In this document: positions 31,636-41,035 of the stretch, piece after piece
Layout: each line of letters begins with the position of its first letter
How positions within the stretch are numbered: the first letter of the stretch is position 1
DNA from: Bedellia somnulentella
Taxonomy: Eukaryota > Arthropoda > Insecta > Lepidoptera > Bedelliidae
NCBI GenBank assembly: GCA_963576735.1
Contig: OY755196.1
Location: forward strand, 6,181,912-6,245,911
Reading direction: 5' to 3'
DNA length: 64,000 bases
Made by a program: the position numbers and the translations under genes
Notes under the pieces: generated by a model
The model's input: the letters and a program-made list of their open reading frames with translations, nothing else
Database searches by the model: none
What the model was told of the DNA's origin: nothing

Positions 31636-31722
31636 ACCCGTCCACGCCGCCGTCGCTATCACCAGGCAGCTCCACGTGGCGCAGCTCGTACTTCGGCGAC
31701 GATAAGAACGATAATAGGCATA
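31636..31722. other. GC-rich patch with coding-like codon composition
   Basis: An ~85-bp island of high GC in AT-rich surroundings. Both strands are open across it. The minus frame reads PKYELRHVELPGDSDGG then VDGYSYEIVG, with mostly G/C third positions. The plus frame reads YEYPSTPPSLSPGSS then TWRSSYFGDD. Conserved lepidopteran exons often look like this, but I see no strong splice sites and recognise neither product. It could be an exon or a captured exon fragment. Confidence 0.25.
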
Positions 31723-31753
31723 CTTATATCTTCTAACCCAGATTAAAAAAAAA

Positions 31754-31953
31754 ACTTCCTCCCCTCGCACAATCGAATATTCGTATTTTGACATTTCTGA
31801 TGTATGAAACTACATGGTGATATTCGACGAATCCAACGATACCTCCATCGTTGTCTTTGGTTTCATCGAATAGAAAGTGCCAATATTTATATTGTTCCAT
31901 ACATATCAAAATGTCAAAATCCGAATATTTGATCGTGCGGGGGAGAAAGAAGT
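31754..31953. mobile_element. 200-bp palindromic MITE-like element
   Basis: Imperfect inverted repeat over nearly the whole length. The left arm begins ACTTCCTCCCCTCGCAC, then AATATTCGTATTTTGACAT. The right arm mirrors it (ATGTCAAAATCCGAATATT, GTGCGGGGGAGAAAGAAGT). The centre continues the symmetry (CCAACGAT / ATCGTTG). A transcript or single strand would fold into one long hairpin. No TSD could be fixed because the left flank is an A run. Confidence 0.65.
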
Positions 31954-31989
31954 AAATGTTAATATAGGTAGAAGAAGTAAGAATGCTAA

Positions 31990-32290
31990 TTTATCTTTCT
32001 CACCGTGAAGTGTAGTAGGCCTTCAGTTTCCGTCTATCGTTTCGGTCGCACGGCACGGTGCCATAGTTATCCCATCGGTATAAGTTCAAAAACGAATATG
32101 GCGTTAGTACAGCTTGTCTCCCTTAATACGAATAAATCAGCTGTGATAGTCGACAGATACACTTGAAACTCTTTAAGTTTTGTCTGTAACCCTCTTACAT
32201 TTTGGTAAAATATATAGATATTATTAGCAGGTTTGCTATTTTTAACGCTCTTTTCAAAACCAGATCCACTCTGCCAATTTAACATCCACA
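31990..32290 (-). pseudogene. LINE endonuclease N-terminal fragment
   Basis: Minus frame with IFYQNVRGLQTKLKEFQ, STITADLFVLRET, then SELIPMG-like codons leading toward RAVRPKR. This is the conserved start of the LINE apurinic-endonuclease domain (YQNVRGL...LTETW in relatives). Only ~90 codons remain, with a stop and frameshift. It is not contiguous with any other LINE piece here. Confidence 0.65.
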
Positions 32291-32633
32291 GGCCATTGTA
32301 TTCAATGAACCTCCAACAGCGATGTAGGAGGCATCATTTTTGTTCCTTGGTTTTTGGGCTTGGGCTTTCGCTTATATTTTTATAACTAAACTGTTTTTGT
32401 CTCTCTAAATCTTTCAAAGCCCAGGAGAAATCAAATGATTCCTGACGTTATTCATTTGTAATAAATGAACTGCATTTGAGAGCACAGCGTTTCCACAGCC
32501 ATCCTAAATGATTTTTTCAGAAATTGTGTCACATTTGGTTCTACTGCCCTTCTGCATGGTAGTCTTTTGCGAATCGGTTTTTTTTTCATTGGCGTTTCCA
32601 TTTTGGTTTTGCTGTTCCACAGACATAATATGG
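32291..32633. other. Noncoding stretch upstream of hAT-like element
   Basis: Nothing recognised. Confidence 0.3.
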
Positions 32634-32641
32634 TTCTCGAA

Positions 32642-33969
32642 TAGGGTTGCCAGATTTTTTTTTCGGTCCATACGGGACAAATGTTTAAAATGGCAAAAAA
32701 ATATGGGATTTCAGTTTTTAGCCCGGTACAAATGAAAAAACAAAATTATAAGGTGTCGATCTTTATATATTTTTTGTACTTTTCAAAGGAGCGAATAAGA
32801 TTTAACATATTTTTGTTACTTTTTACTTAGAGTCCGGTCAATTAAGACACCCAAGGCTATCCTAATCCCGCTGAAAATTCGTATAATTGTTCAGAATTTA
32901 TTTATTTATTTATTAAGGAGAAAAAACAGAAATAGCCAAAAGAATATAAAATAACAACATATAGAACATAAGTAAATAAATTTTGGTATCTCTTCAACTT
33001 TTCTCACAGATAGGTAACAAAAACAATCAATACAAAAAAGTTACCATTACAGAAAAACAGAAATAAAATATGAAAAAGGATAACAACCACAACGAACATA
33101 AATAGACAAAAGTAAATACACAACATTCTTAAGATAAATTTAAACAATAATTATAATAATTAATAACATACACACACATTAAAGACTTTTTAAAATAAGT
33201 AAGAACTTTTTCTTGCAGCGCGGCTTCGAAAAGCAGAATAAGTCTACATCCGTGAAATAAATATTATATGTATCGCACATCCTGCACAAAGGAGCCCTCT
33301 TACCTACATTGGTCCTGCTGACCCCTAGGGCGAATACATGTTTATTCCTTGTAGCGTGACTCGGAACACGTAAACTTAGTTTTGCCAGTAAGTCGGGGCA
33401 GTTGAATTGGGAAGAACATATACCCTGCAGAATATATATTATTATAAATAAAGCCTAGAAAATCCCTATCATTCCCGTGCGGTCATTTTTGTGTACCTTG
33501 AGTGAGTACATGGAAATAATATTATTTTCTGAAAAGTTTGTGTAGAACTGTAGAAATTAGTTTTCTAGTCATTCTTTTGAATCAGCCGTTAATTCACGTA
33601 TTACGTCTCTCGCTTGACTACCAAGAAACCTGTCGTTTATTCTTTGTTCGATTTTCTCGCGAATCCCATGCATTTCTACTACTAAAAACGTGTAAGATTC
33701 GATCTTCTAACTTCGACGGAAAACATAAAGATTTGTACTAACGACAAAGATGCCATAGTCTTTTTTTCTTCTGCTTCGTTTGTGATTCTTTTCTGCGCGA
33801 AACTGTGAGCGAATGCTGCGTGCGTGATTGTCGAACGTAGATCGATTGATTTGTAAGTAAAAATTTATGCATGGCTAAAATACGGGACAATGGCTGTCCC
33901 GCCGGGACATCCCAAATTAGGCGTAAAATACGGGACGTCCCGGGAAATACGAGATGTCTGGCATCGCTA
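32642..33969. mobile_element. hAT-like DNA element, nonautonomous, with nested LINE end
   Basis: Bounded by an exact 8-bp direct duplication TTCTCGAA (32,634-32,641 and 33,970-33,977). Termini read TAGGGTTGCCAGA at the left and, inverted, TAGCGATGCCAGA at the right. An 8-bp TSD and TAGGG-type TIR are the usual marks of hAT elements. Sub-terminal ACGGGAC/GTCCCG motifs are repeated at both ends. No transposase frame was found. A LINE 3' fragment lies inside (32,890-33,420). Confidence 0.75.
32890..33420 (-). mobile_element. LINE 3'-terminal fragment with (ATTT)n tail
   Basis: Minus-strand codons CPDLLAKLSLRVPSHATR, FALGVSRTNVGKRAPL, MCDTYNIYFTDVDLF are the conserved C-terminal end of insect LINE polyproteins. 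They are followed by ~250 bp of AT-rich 3' UTR and a simple tail (plus strand ATTTATTTATTTATT at ~32,900). It is nested within the hAT-like element. Confidence 0.7.
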
Positions 33970-33977
33970 TTCTCGAA

Positions 33978-34339
33978 TCACAATCGCTCATTTATCAATA
34001 CACCAAGATTACGTACTTCTATCACCTTTTCCAGTGGTTCGTCTCCAGCAGCTGCATTGCATCCAACGTATTACAGATTTGAGTATATGTTCATAGCACA
34101 ATATACTTGAACACATGACAAGACAATTTTTTTTTGGCCAAGCCACAATCTTGTCCAGATCTGAATTCAGTTTAAAAACATGTACTGCATTTGCAAGTAT
34201 GCTATAGATACACAAAGTTTACTATAGATATGTAATTACACGTTTTCGGTGTAAAAATGTTGTTAACGGTGAAAGGATGATACTCAAAATTAAAGACACA
34301 TAGAAGTTCCAAAGACATAGTGTGTGCTGTCACAATGGT
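33978..34339. other. Noncoding stretch
   Basis: Nothing supported. The short frames on both strands across 34.0-34.2 kb show no domains. Confidence 0.3.
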
Positions 34340-34590
34340 GGTGCTTTGCCGACTGATTCGATTTCAAATTCTATCTATTCATTTGTTGACCTTGAGACGT
34401 CTTCACACTCTCCGATTACCCTACCCCTCGCTCGCCATTGCAAGGGCACTCACACACCAATTTTATTTTATTAAAGATACCAGATAATACATACAAACAA
34501 ACACAATGAAATCTGAATATCACAACATAACTTTTTTATATTGATGCGTATGTGTGGCGTAAAGTTAAATTGCATCGCTAACATACCCCA
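34340..34590 (-). repeat. Probable BEL/Pao 3' LTR (ends approximate)
   Basis: On the minus strand, just after the BEL integrase stop, comes a purine-rich CAAGGGTGGGGTA, then TGTTAGCGATGC, which fits a polypurine tract and LTR start. An AATAAAATAAAATT polyadenylation-like stretch follows at ~34,465-34,478. The distal end was not found because no second LTR copy is present in the window. Confidence 0.45.
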
Positions 34591-34615
34591 CCCTTGTGCT
34601 GACCCAGCAGCACTC

Positions 34616-34985
34616 CTAATCCACAGGTATCTGAGCGATGCATGCCGCAGATCGTCTCAACACGCCCGTTTTGGTGCGCACGTCTATCACCTTCACTCTC
34701 TCGTCTTCCCCTGGATGAACCGCTTCAACCCTACCTTTCAGCCACATATTTCGTGGAGCATTTGGTTCTACAACCACTACCAGATCTCTTATATTAAGAG
34801 GCGATACTTTTTTTGTCCACTTATGTCTGGGCAAAAGTAGGGGTAAATATTATTTGAACCACCGCGACCAATATAAGTCAGCCAAACGTTGTGATAAGCT
34901 CCAGTGTTTCCGTAGGACAAGGTCGGAGTCATTGAATTCTCCTAAAAATGGTAAATTTGCCGAGAGCCGATCAAAAAATGGGGTG
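34616..34985 (-). pseudogene. BEL/Pao integrase C-terminal fragment
   Basis: Minus-strand codons PFLGEFNDSDLVLRKHWSL, ADLYWSRWFKEYLP-like (with a stop), PRHKWTKK, then IRDLVVVVEPNAPRNMWLKGR and VKVIDVRTKTGVLRRSA. This is the conserved C-terminal region downstream of BEL integrase cores. It supplies the domain that the 1-3 kb and 10-12.5 kb relics lack, but it is a separate insertion. Confidence 0.8.
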
Positions 34986-35279
34986 CGATTTTTCTTATGT
35001 AGCGACGCGCTATCAGTACATAATGACGCGCACTACATAGAAACGCTGACAGTGCAGGAAGAATCACATTCCACAGCAACACGAAACCAAGTAATATACG
35101 TCACACGCGTTATCAAGACTCGCCATACAAATCGTACATCGCGCAATCGAAGTTTCTAAAAAACATTTACTATATATACAAGTTCCAACTTAATACAGTA
35201 GGACCGCGGTCCCCAGGCATACCACCGCCTGGCGGAAGATCTTCCCTTTTCCTCCACACTTACATAACTCTTTAACCCC
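34986..35279. other. Noncoding stretch
   Basis: No recognisable feature. It includes a local repeat of CGACGCGC / GACGCGCAC-type sequence near 35,005-35,035. Confidence 0.25.
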
Positions 35280-35389
35280 TATCATCGGTGGTAATCGTCC
35301 AAAGGTCACTTCGAACGCTGACGAAAATAAATTTCTAGTGTGCGGGTATGCCGGACATTTAAGTGATTCGTGCAAATTCAAAAACTATA
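35280..35389 (+). pseudogene. Gypsy-like gag fragment (zinc knuckle), split by Copia-2
   Basis: Plus-strand frame VCGYAGHLSDSCKF is one zinc-knuckle unit. The frame stops at Copia-2 and a second, similar unit (KCGVAGHLKR) follows at about 39,770. The CTATA duplication (35,385-35,389) is the Copia-2 target site. Confidence 0.5.
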
Positions 35390-35562
35390 TAATAAAACTA
35401 CAGAGTGCTCGGCACAGACTGACTGAATATTTTATTGTTTCAATTTTACAGTGACATTTCTATTTTGACATCTACATCTCATTACAAATGTAGTTGCACT
35501 TAAATAAACAATAGGTGTCGCTATAGTATATAAGTAATATTATTTTAGATACAAATTTAACA
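35390..35562 (-). repeat. Copia-2 3' LTR
   Basis: 173 bp; in element orientation TGTTAAATTTGTATC ... TAGTTTTATTA. Identical to the other LTR by eye. Confidence 0.93.
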
Positions 35563-35627
35563 CGCTCCCATATCAAAATAATCGGCACATGGATATTAAA
35601 AAAAAAATGTTCATAAATAAAACAAGT

Positions 35628-38600
35628 TTACATGGAAGTTACACCTAACTGTTCAACAAAATTATTATGCTTTTGACAACTCAAACTTTTTGTAAATATA
35701 TCTGCAGGCATAGAATTAGTATTTAAGTACTCTATTTTAATACAATTATTTTCAACTGCTGTTCTGACAAAATGAAATCTAATATCTATATGCTTGCTTC
35801 GTTTATGGAATACAGAATGTTTAGTTAACAATTGTGCACTCTGGTTGTCATTATTTAACAATACAGGCAAATCATTTCTACATTTCAACTCAAATAACAA
35901 GTTCTTTAAGTATATAGCTTCCTTACTTGCTTCACATATGGCCATATACTCAGCTTCTGTGCTTGACAGAGCTATTGTTGACTGCTTTTTGCATTCAAAT
36001 GAAATTACACTACCAGACATTTTGAACATGAAACCTGTATAAGATTTGCGGTCAATACAATCTGATGCCCAATCTGCATCGGCATAACCTATCAGATCTA
36101 AATCATCCTTTACAAATTTCAAACCAAAATGTTTAGTTTTTTTCAAATACTTTAAAATACGCTTTGCATGCTTCCAATGAGTTTCATTATGATTGTTATT
36201 AAACTGGCTAAGGTAACAAACAGGAAAAAATATATCAGGTCGGGTTAACATTGACAAATAGAGCAAACTTCCTATTAACTGCTGGTAGGGGTATTTTTTA
36301 GAACAATTATTATCACCCTTTTCAAGCTTTAAGTTTACTTCCATGGGTGTACTGACTGGGTTACAATTTTTCATATTAAACTTATTTAACAAATGATCAA
36401 CAAATTGTTCCTGGTCTACAAAAATCACATTATTTTCCCTTCTAACCCTCATACCTAAACATTGTCTTATCTTACCCAAGTCTTTCAACTTAAACTTACT
36501 TGTTAAATGATTTTTGAGAAGTTCAGCTTCCTTTTGACTGTTAGAAAAAACAAAAAAATCATCTACAAACAAAGCCACATATATTCTAGCATTATTATTA
36601 AGTTTCATGAATAAACATGGTTCATATTCTGATTTTTTATAATTTAAATCATGTAGACAATCTTCTACGCGTTTATACCATGCCCTAGCAGACTGTTTTA
36701 GTCCGTAGATAGCACGTTTCAACTTTAACACTTTGTTTTCTTTATTACTACATTCAAAGTTCTGAGGTAAGCTCATATACACATTTTCATTTAAATAACC
36801 ATTTAAAAATGCTGTAGTAACATCTAAGTGAGTATTATCTAAGTTATATTTGACACTTAATGCAAACAACAATCTTAATGTTGAATGACGGACAACTGGG
36901 GAGAATGTTTCTGTATAGTCTATTCCTGCCTTTTGGGAGAATCCTTTGGCGACTAGACGAGCACGGTATCTCACATTATTATCACAGTCCACTTTTTTCT
37001 TAAACACCCACTTACACTCAACCACTGTAGCTTGCTCTGGCCTGTTCACCACATCCCAAGCTTTATTTTCTTCGAATGATTTTAGTTCCTCCTGCATAGC
37101 TTTACACCATTCCTTTGATTCTGGTCCATTTACAGCCTCTTCATATGTTATCAGTTGTTCTGCACATAAATTTAAGTCTGTTTCAACACACATATTACTA
37201 TAGCCATATCTGTCAGGTTTTTTCCTTTCTCTAACAGCTTTATCTGGTTTTTCACTCTCAATTAAATCTTTCAACTCCTTTGCTGGTATACTGTCAAAAA
37301 ATTCATCTGAACTACTCTGTGAGCTTGATTCTGCTATGTAAGTACTGTCATTATTGTTATTTTTCACTGTACCAGTTGACACTTCAGAGTCTGAGTCATC
37401 AGAATCTTTATTCTGACCAAGATTGTCAGGTGAGGACACATTGTTTTCATTTATTGTTGCTTGCACTATTTCTGAATTATCCTGCTCCATGACAGTAACA
37501 TCCCTGCATGTTATCACTTTATTGGTACTGGGATTGTACAGCCTGTACCCCTTTATATTATCAGCATACCCAACTAAGTAATGCTTTTCTGCCTTTTTAT
37601 CCCATTTCAGTCTTTTTTGTTTAGGAATGTGAGCCATAACTGTGCTTCCAAACAATCTTAGATGACTGACATTTGGCTTGCAGCCAGTCCAAAGTTCATA
37701 AGGAGTTTTTTTGTTCATCCCTGAAGCAACTGTTCTATTTTTTAAGTACACAGCTGTGTGAACTGCTTCTGCCCAAAACCTTTTCTCAAACTTTGCATCA
37801 TAAAGTAAACATCTGGCTCTCTCCACAATAGTGCGGTTAAATCTCTCACACATCCCATTTTGTTCTGGGGTATATGGGTTGGTGCGCTGATGTATTATGC
37901 CATGTTGTTTTAAATAGTTCTCCATTTCATTTGAGCAAAATTCTGTGCCATTGTCTGTCCTTAGAACTTTTATACTGCAATTCATCTGTTTTTCAACCAT
38001 AATCTTGAATTCTTTAAAACAGGAGTAGACTTCACTTTTTTTCTGCAAAAAATAGACAAATGACATTCTACTATAGTCATCCACAAATAGCAAGAAATAT
38101 CTGGATGAGCCAATTGATTTGGTTTCCATCGGCCCACACACATCTGCATGAATCAAATCAAGGACATGCATACTTCTATTACTGCTATGTGGAAATGGCA
38201 ATCTGGTTTGTTTGGCTTCACAGCACACTGTGCAATTGAACTTGCTGATCTCAGCTTTCTTGTCAAATTCTAAGCCGTCAACCGCACCCTCTCTCATGTC
38301 ATTCATGTCTTTGCTATTTATATGTCCAAGTCTTCTGTGCCAAATTACATTTGATATCGTTGTTGCTGAAGCCGCGAACAAACATGCTGACCTGGTGTTT
38401 AACTTGTAGACCCCATTTATTAACTGTGCTATGCCAATCAGTTCCTTCTGCCGATTTCTGATGTAACAAAATTCCTGATGAAAACTGACTTTGTTACCAT
38501 GCTTTATCAGCTGACTGACAGACAATAAGTTGGTGGTGAGTGTGGGAATACATAACACATCTTTGACGGCAATATCAAATTCCTTGTTGTTCACAACAGT

Positions 38601-39527
38601 CGTAATTTGTGTATCTCCAGAGCATAATACAGGCATAGTTGTTCTGTTTGCAACTATAATCTCCTTTGTAGTTAGATTACTTGACGCATTTTTTATGTTG
38701 TCTTGGCTGATCATCATATGACTACTGGCACCAGAGTCAATGTACCATTCATGCTTATCAAAACTGCCGTTAAGAAATACTGCACTGAACGCATTTACCT
38801 TTTTTTCCTTTGTTTGCGGACATTGGTTTTTATAATGACCGGTTTGTTTACATTTATAGCATTTAATCACTTTGACATTGACAGGTCGGTTTGACGTTTC
38901 AACTGTTTTGACAACTTTATTTCCTTTACAGCGCTGCCAACTTTTAGATGCTAAAAATGCGCTTTCAGTTTCACTGCTACCAACATTATCACTCATGTCC
39001 AACAGTTTGGATTTTATGACGTCAGCAGATATGGCCAACCCAGAATGTTCGATCGCCATGATCATGGGCGAAAATTTATCCGTCAATCCTGCTAACAACA
39101 GCGATCCTATCCATTCTTCATTAATGTCGAAACCCGTTCCTCTTAATTTTTGCGCCGTATCTATGACCTGCGTAACGTATGCCGTCATTGTCTCACTGTT
39201 CTCGAGGCGTATGGAAATCAAATTTCGTAGCAAGCTAATCCTTCGTGTGAAACCACAGTCGTCGAATAGCGTCTTGAGTTTTTTCCATATGTCTACAGCG
39301 GTTTTTTCACTCTTGATATGTACGTATAACGACGAATCTATTGTCATCACCAATTTTGCTTTTGCCTTTTGTTCGTCAACGGTCACTGTGTTGCCGCCAT
39401 TTTCGGCTTCTTGTTTGTTGATGTCGACGCCATCCAAAATTAAGAAATTCTCGGCCGCGAATGCCCACTCATCATAATTTTCACGACCCCGGAGCTTCGG
39501 AACATTAACAATATAACTGCCAGCCAT
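35628..39527 (-). CDS. Copia-2 gag-pol polyprotein (1,299 aa, intact)
   Basis: Starts ATG at 39,527 (MAGSYIVNVPKLRGRENYDEW, a standard Copia gag N-terminus). Gag residues ~1-210 are followed by one zinc knuckle (CYKCKQTGHYKNQC, ~225-240), the aspartic protease (WYIDSGASSHMM, ~262), integrase zinc region (HRRLGHINSKDM, CTVCCEAKQ), core (IHADVCGPME, LRTDNGTEFCS, YTPEQNGMCERFNR), an acidic linker, RT (ARLVAKGFSQKAG, LDVTTAFLNGYL, LFVDDFFVFS), and RNase H (GYADADWASD, LSSTEAEYMA, NNDNQSAQLL, HKRSKHIDIRFHF). All catalytic motifs are present and no stop or frameshift is seen. The product would be processed to capsid, protease, integrase and RT and would copy the element through a cytoplasmic particle. 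Confidence 0.95.
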   Translation of the reverse strand: MAGSYIVNVPKLRGRENYDEWAFAAENFLILDGVDINKQEAENGGNTVTVDEQKAKAKLVMTIDSSLYVHIKSEKTAVDIWKKLKTLFDDCGFTRRISLLRNLISIRLENSETMTAYVTQVIDTAQKLRGTGFDINEEWIGSLLLAGLTDKFSPMIMAIEHSGLAISADVIKSKLLDMSDNVGSSETESAFLASKSWQRCKGNKVVKTVETSNRPVNVKVIKCYKCKQTGHYKNQCPQTKEKKVNAFSAVFLNGSFDKHEWYIDSGASSHMMISQDNIKNASSNLTTKEIIVANRTTMPVLCSGDTQITTVVNNKEFDIAVKDVLCIPTLTTNLLSVSQLIKHGNKVSFHQEFCYIRNRQKELIGIAQLINGVYKLNTRSACLFAASATTISNVIWHRRLGHINSKDMNDMREGAVDGLEFDKKAEISKFNCTVCCEAKQTRLPFPHSSNRSMHVLDLIHADVCGPMETKSIGSSRYFLLFVDDYSRMSFVYFLQKKSEVYSCFKEFKIMVEKQMNCSIKVLRTDNGTEFCSNEMENYLKQHGIIHQRTNPYTPEQNGMCERFNRTIVERARCLLYDAKFEKRFWAEAVHTAVYLKNRTVASGMNKKTPYELWTGCKPNVSHLRLFGSTVMAHIPKQKRLKWDKKAEKHYLVGYADNIKGYRLYNPSTNKVITCRDVTVMEQDNSEIVQATINENNVSSPDNLGQNKDSDDSDSEVSTGTVKNNNNDSTYIAESSSQSSSDEFFDSIPAKELKDLIESEKPDKAVRERKKPDRYGYSNMCVETDLNLCAEQLITYEEAVNGPESKEWCKAMQEELKSFEENKAWDVVNRPEQATVVECKWVFKKKVDCDNNVRYRARLVAKGFSQKAGIDYTETFSPVVRHSTLRLLFALSVKYNLDNTHLDVTTAFLNGYLNENVYMSLPQNFECSNKENKVLKLKRAIYGLKQSARAWYKRVEDCLHDLNYKKSEYEPCLFMKLNNNARIYVALFVDDFFVFSNSQKEAELLKNHLTSKFKLKDLGKIRQCLGMRVRRENNVIFVDQEQFVDHLLNKFNMKNCNPVSTPMEVNLKLEKGDNNCSKKYPYQQLIGSLLYLSMLTRPDIFFPVCYLSQFNNNHNETHWKHAKRILKYLKKTKHFGLKFVKDDLDLIGYADADWASDCIDRKSYTGFMFKMSGSVISFECKKQSTIALSSTEAEYMAICEASKEAIYLKNLLFELKCRNDLPVLLNNDNQSAQLLTKHSVFHKRSKHIDIRFHFVRTAVENNCIKIEYLNTNSMPADIFTKSLSCQKHNNFVEQLGVTSM

Positions 39528-39584
39528 TTTTTACAGTATTTCCAAAAACAAATTACAATTTAAAGCGAGACTGGGTTCATAACC

Positions 39585-39757
39585 TAATAAAACTACAGAG
39601 TGCTCGGCACAGACTGACTGAATATTTTATTGTTTCAATTTTACAGTGACATTTCTATTTTGACATCTACATCTCATTACAAATGTAGTTGCACTTAAAT
39701 AAACAATAGGTGTCGCTATAGTATATAAGTAATATTATTTTAGATACAAATTTAACA
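39585..39757 (-). repeat. Copia-2 5' LTR
   Basis: 173 bp, identical to the LTR at 35,390-35,562. It should hold the promoter of the element. The GGTTATGAACCCAG primer site lies just inside (39,571-39,584). Confidence 0.93.
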
Positions 39758-39762
39758 CTATA

Positions 39763-39970
39763 AAACTTCCAAATGCGGTGTTGCAGGACATTTGAAACGA
39801 GTGAGTAAAACGAAGGCTGATCAGCGTTTTTTAGAGTGACACTCGGATGATGGTAAGCAATTGAATTTCAATATACGTTGTGTTCGCGGGAACCCGATGC
39901 AGGAGTCCGTTTTGGTGATACAGGTTCAGCGGTTACAGCTATTTCTGATAAATTGTATTACAAGTTGTAG
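39763..39970 (+). pseudogene. Gypsy-like gag/protease fragment downstream of Copia-2
   Basis: Continuation of the 35.28-35.39 kb piece: a second zinc-knuckle-like unit KCGVAGHLKR at ~39,775, then, after frameshifts, GDTGSAVTAIS at ~39,918-39,950, an aspartic-protease active-site motif (DTGS/A). The rest of pol is absent, so it is a small relic that served as target for Copia-2. Confidence 0.5.
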
Positions 39971-40228
39971 GGTATAGGACCTTACACTTAAATAAATGCT
40001 AATAAATGATAGAACACTTGCTATGATAATTAATGTATATCTAATTGATCTGCTTATGCTATTAACATACCGTACCTTCTCCCGCGGGAATTTATAAAAA
40101 AATCTATAACACTACCTTATGGTTAGTAATTATGGAATGATACATGGTTGAAGCATACAATCGATATGTTAGTTAAATAACCTAAGCTTGCTTTTTATTA
40201 AAATTATAGTATTGAATAATCAAAATAT
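39971..40228. other. AT-rich noncoding stretch
   Basis: Nothing supported. Confidence 0.3.
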
Positions 40229-41035
40229 TTAACCACTAAAATCATTTATTCTATTCAAATCCCTTTGCAGCTTGGGAAATGGAAAAGTACTCCTCTTCCT
40301 TGTTTTTTTGGATTCTATTTTCAAATACACCACTTGACTACATTTTTGATCGCACTGAACACTTTCACTAATGTTATTAACATCACTTTCATCACGACTA
40401 GCCGTTTCTGTAATGATGGATTGAGGAGGGGCCAGTGGTCTGTTCCTCGTTGTATTTTCGGTGACGGGAATGTGTATGGAGGTAGGGGCCGTGGCTGATT
40501 GGTCCGCCCCTTGGCGGTCGCTGTGGCGGCAGGGGCGCCACCCGGCTACACCTGCGATGCTGACCATTGCTACTACCATGATGTATATGACAGTAAAGTG
40601 ATGGATGTCGTTCGAAGATACTGCCTCTGCTTAGACTTCTGTTTTATTTAGTATAGTTATGTTTGACCTAATGAGTTCTAGATCTGTTTGCATTTTTCTG
40701 TCCATTTCTGCTGTCTCTTTAATTTCCGAAATAGTGAAATTAATTATATTATTTAGCTCGTGAAATATCGCATTAATGATCCTTGCTGATGTTTCCAACT
40801 TTGATTCTTCCGATTTTTGTGGATAAATGGTAAATTTTTCGACTTTGATCAAACATTCGGAAGGTATACTTATCACTCCAGGATTTTTTAGGCGTCTTGT
40901 TGTAATTTCATTCTCACATATAATTTTAACGGGACATTCATCGCAACAGTGAATATAATAATGATTGCTTTTCGATAATAGTTCCCGTTGATTTCTATAT
41001 ACAGTAATGCTAGCCATGCATGATCCTTTTTCGTC
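40229..41035 (-). pseudogene. Errantivirus-like env C-terminal remnant (one stop)
   Basis: One minus-strand frame from about 41,017 to 40,229 with a single in-frame stop at 40,631-40,633. The first part has clustered cysteines and an ectodomain-like pattern (HCCDECPVKIIC, GVISIPSEC, FTIYPQ) with a predicted helical stretch (ELNNIINFTISEIKE). After the stop comes a hydrophobic span (HHFTVIYIMVVAMVSIAG) suitable as a membrane anchor, then a basic/Pro-rich tail. This layout fits the env gene of insect Gypsy-type endogenous retroviruses (errantiviruses); the assignment is by layout, not by a strong motif. It is joined at ~41,030 directly to RNase H codons, so the integrase has been deleted. Confidence 0.5.

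Larger units (their letters stand above)
35390..39757 (-). mobile_element. Copia-2 LTR retrotransposon, complete and apparently intact
   Basis: 4,368-bp Copia element on the minus strand. LTRs 35,390-35,562 and 39,585-39,757 are 173 bp each and identical by eye. The TSD is CTATA (35,385-35,389 and 39,758-39,762). In element orientation a primer-site-like GGTTATGAACCCAGT follows the 5' LTR, and GATATGGGAGCG precedes the 3' LTR. One uninterrupted gag-pol frame fills the body. Identical LTRs plus an open frame mean a very recent insertion, possibly an active family. Confidence 0.95.

Noticed and set aside
38872..39477. Plus-strand 201-codon frame
   Set aside because: Antisense shadow of the intact Copia-2 gag; hydrophobic residues arise from the reverse complement of charged codons.
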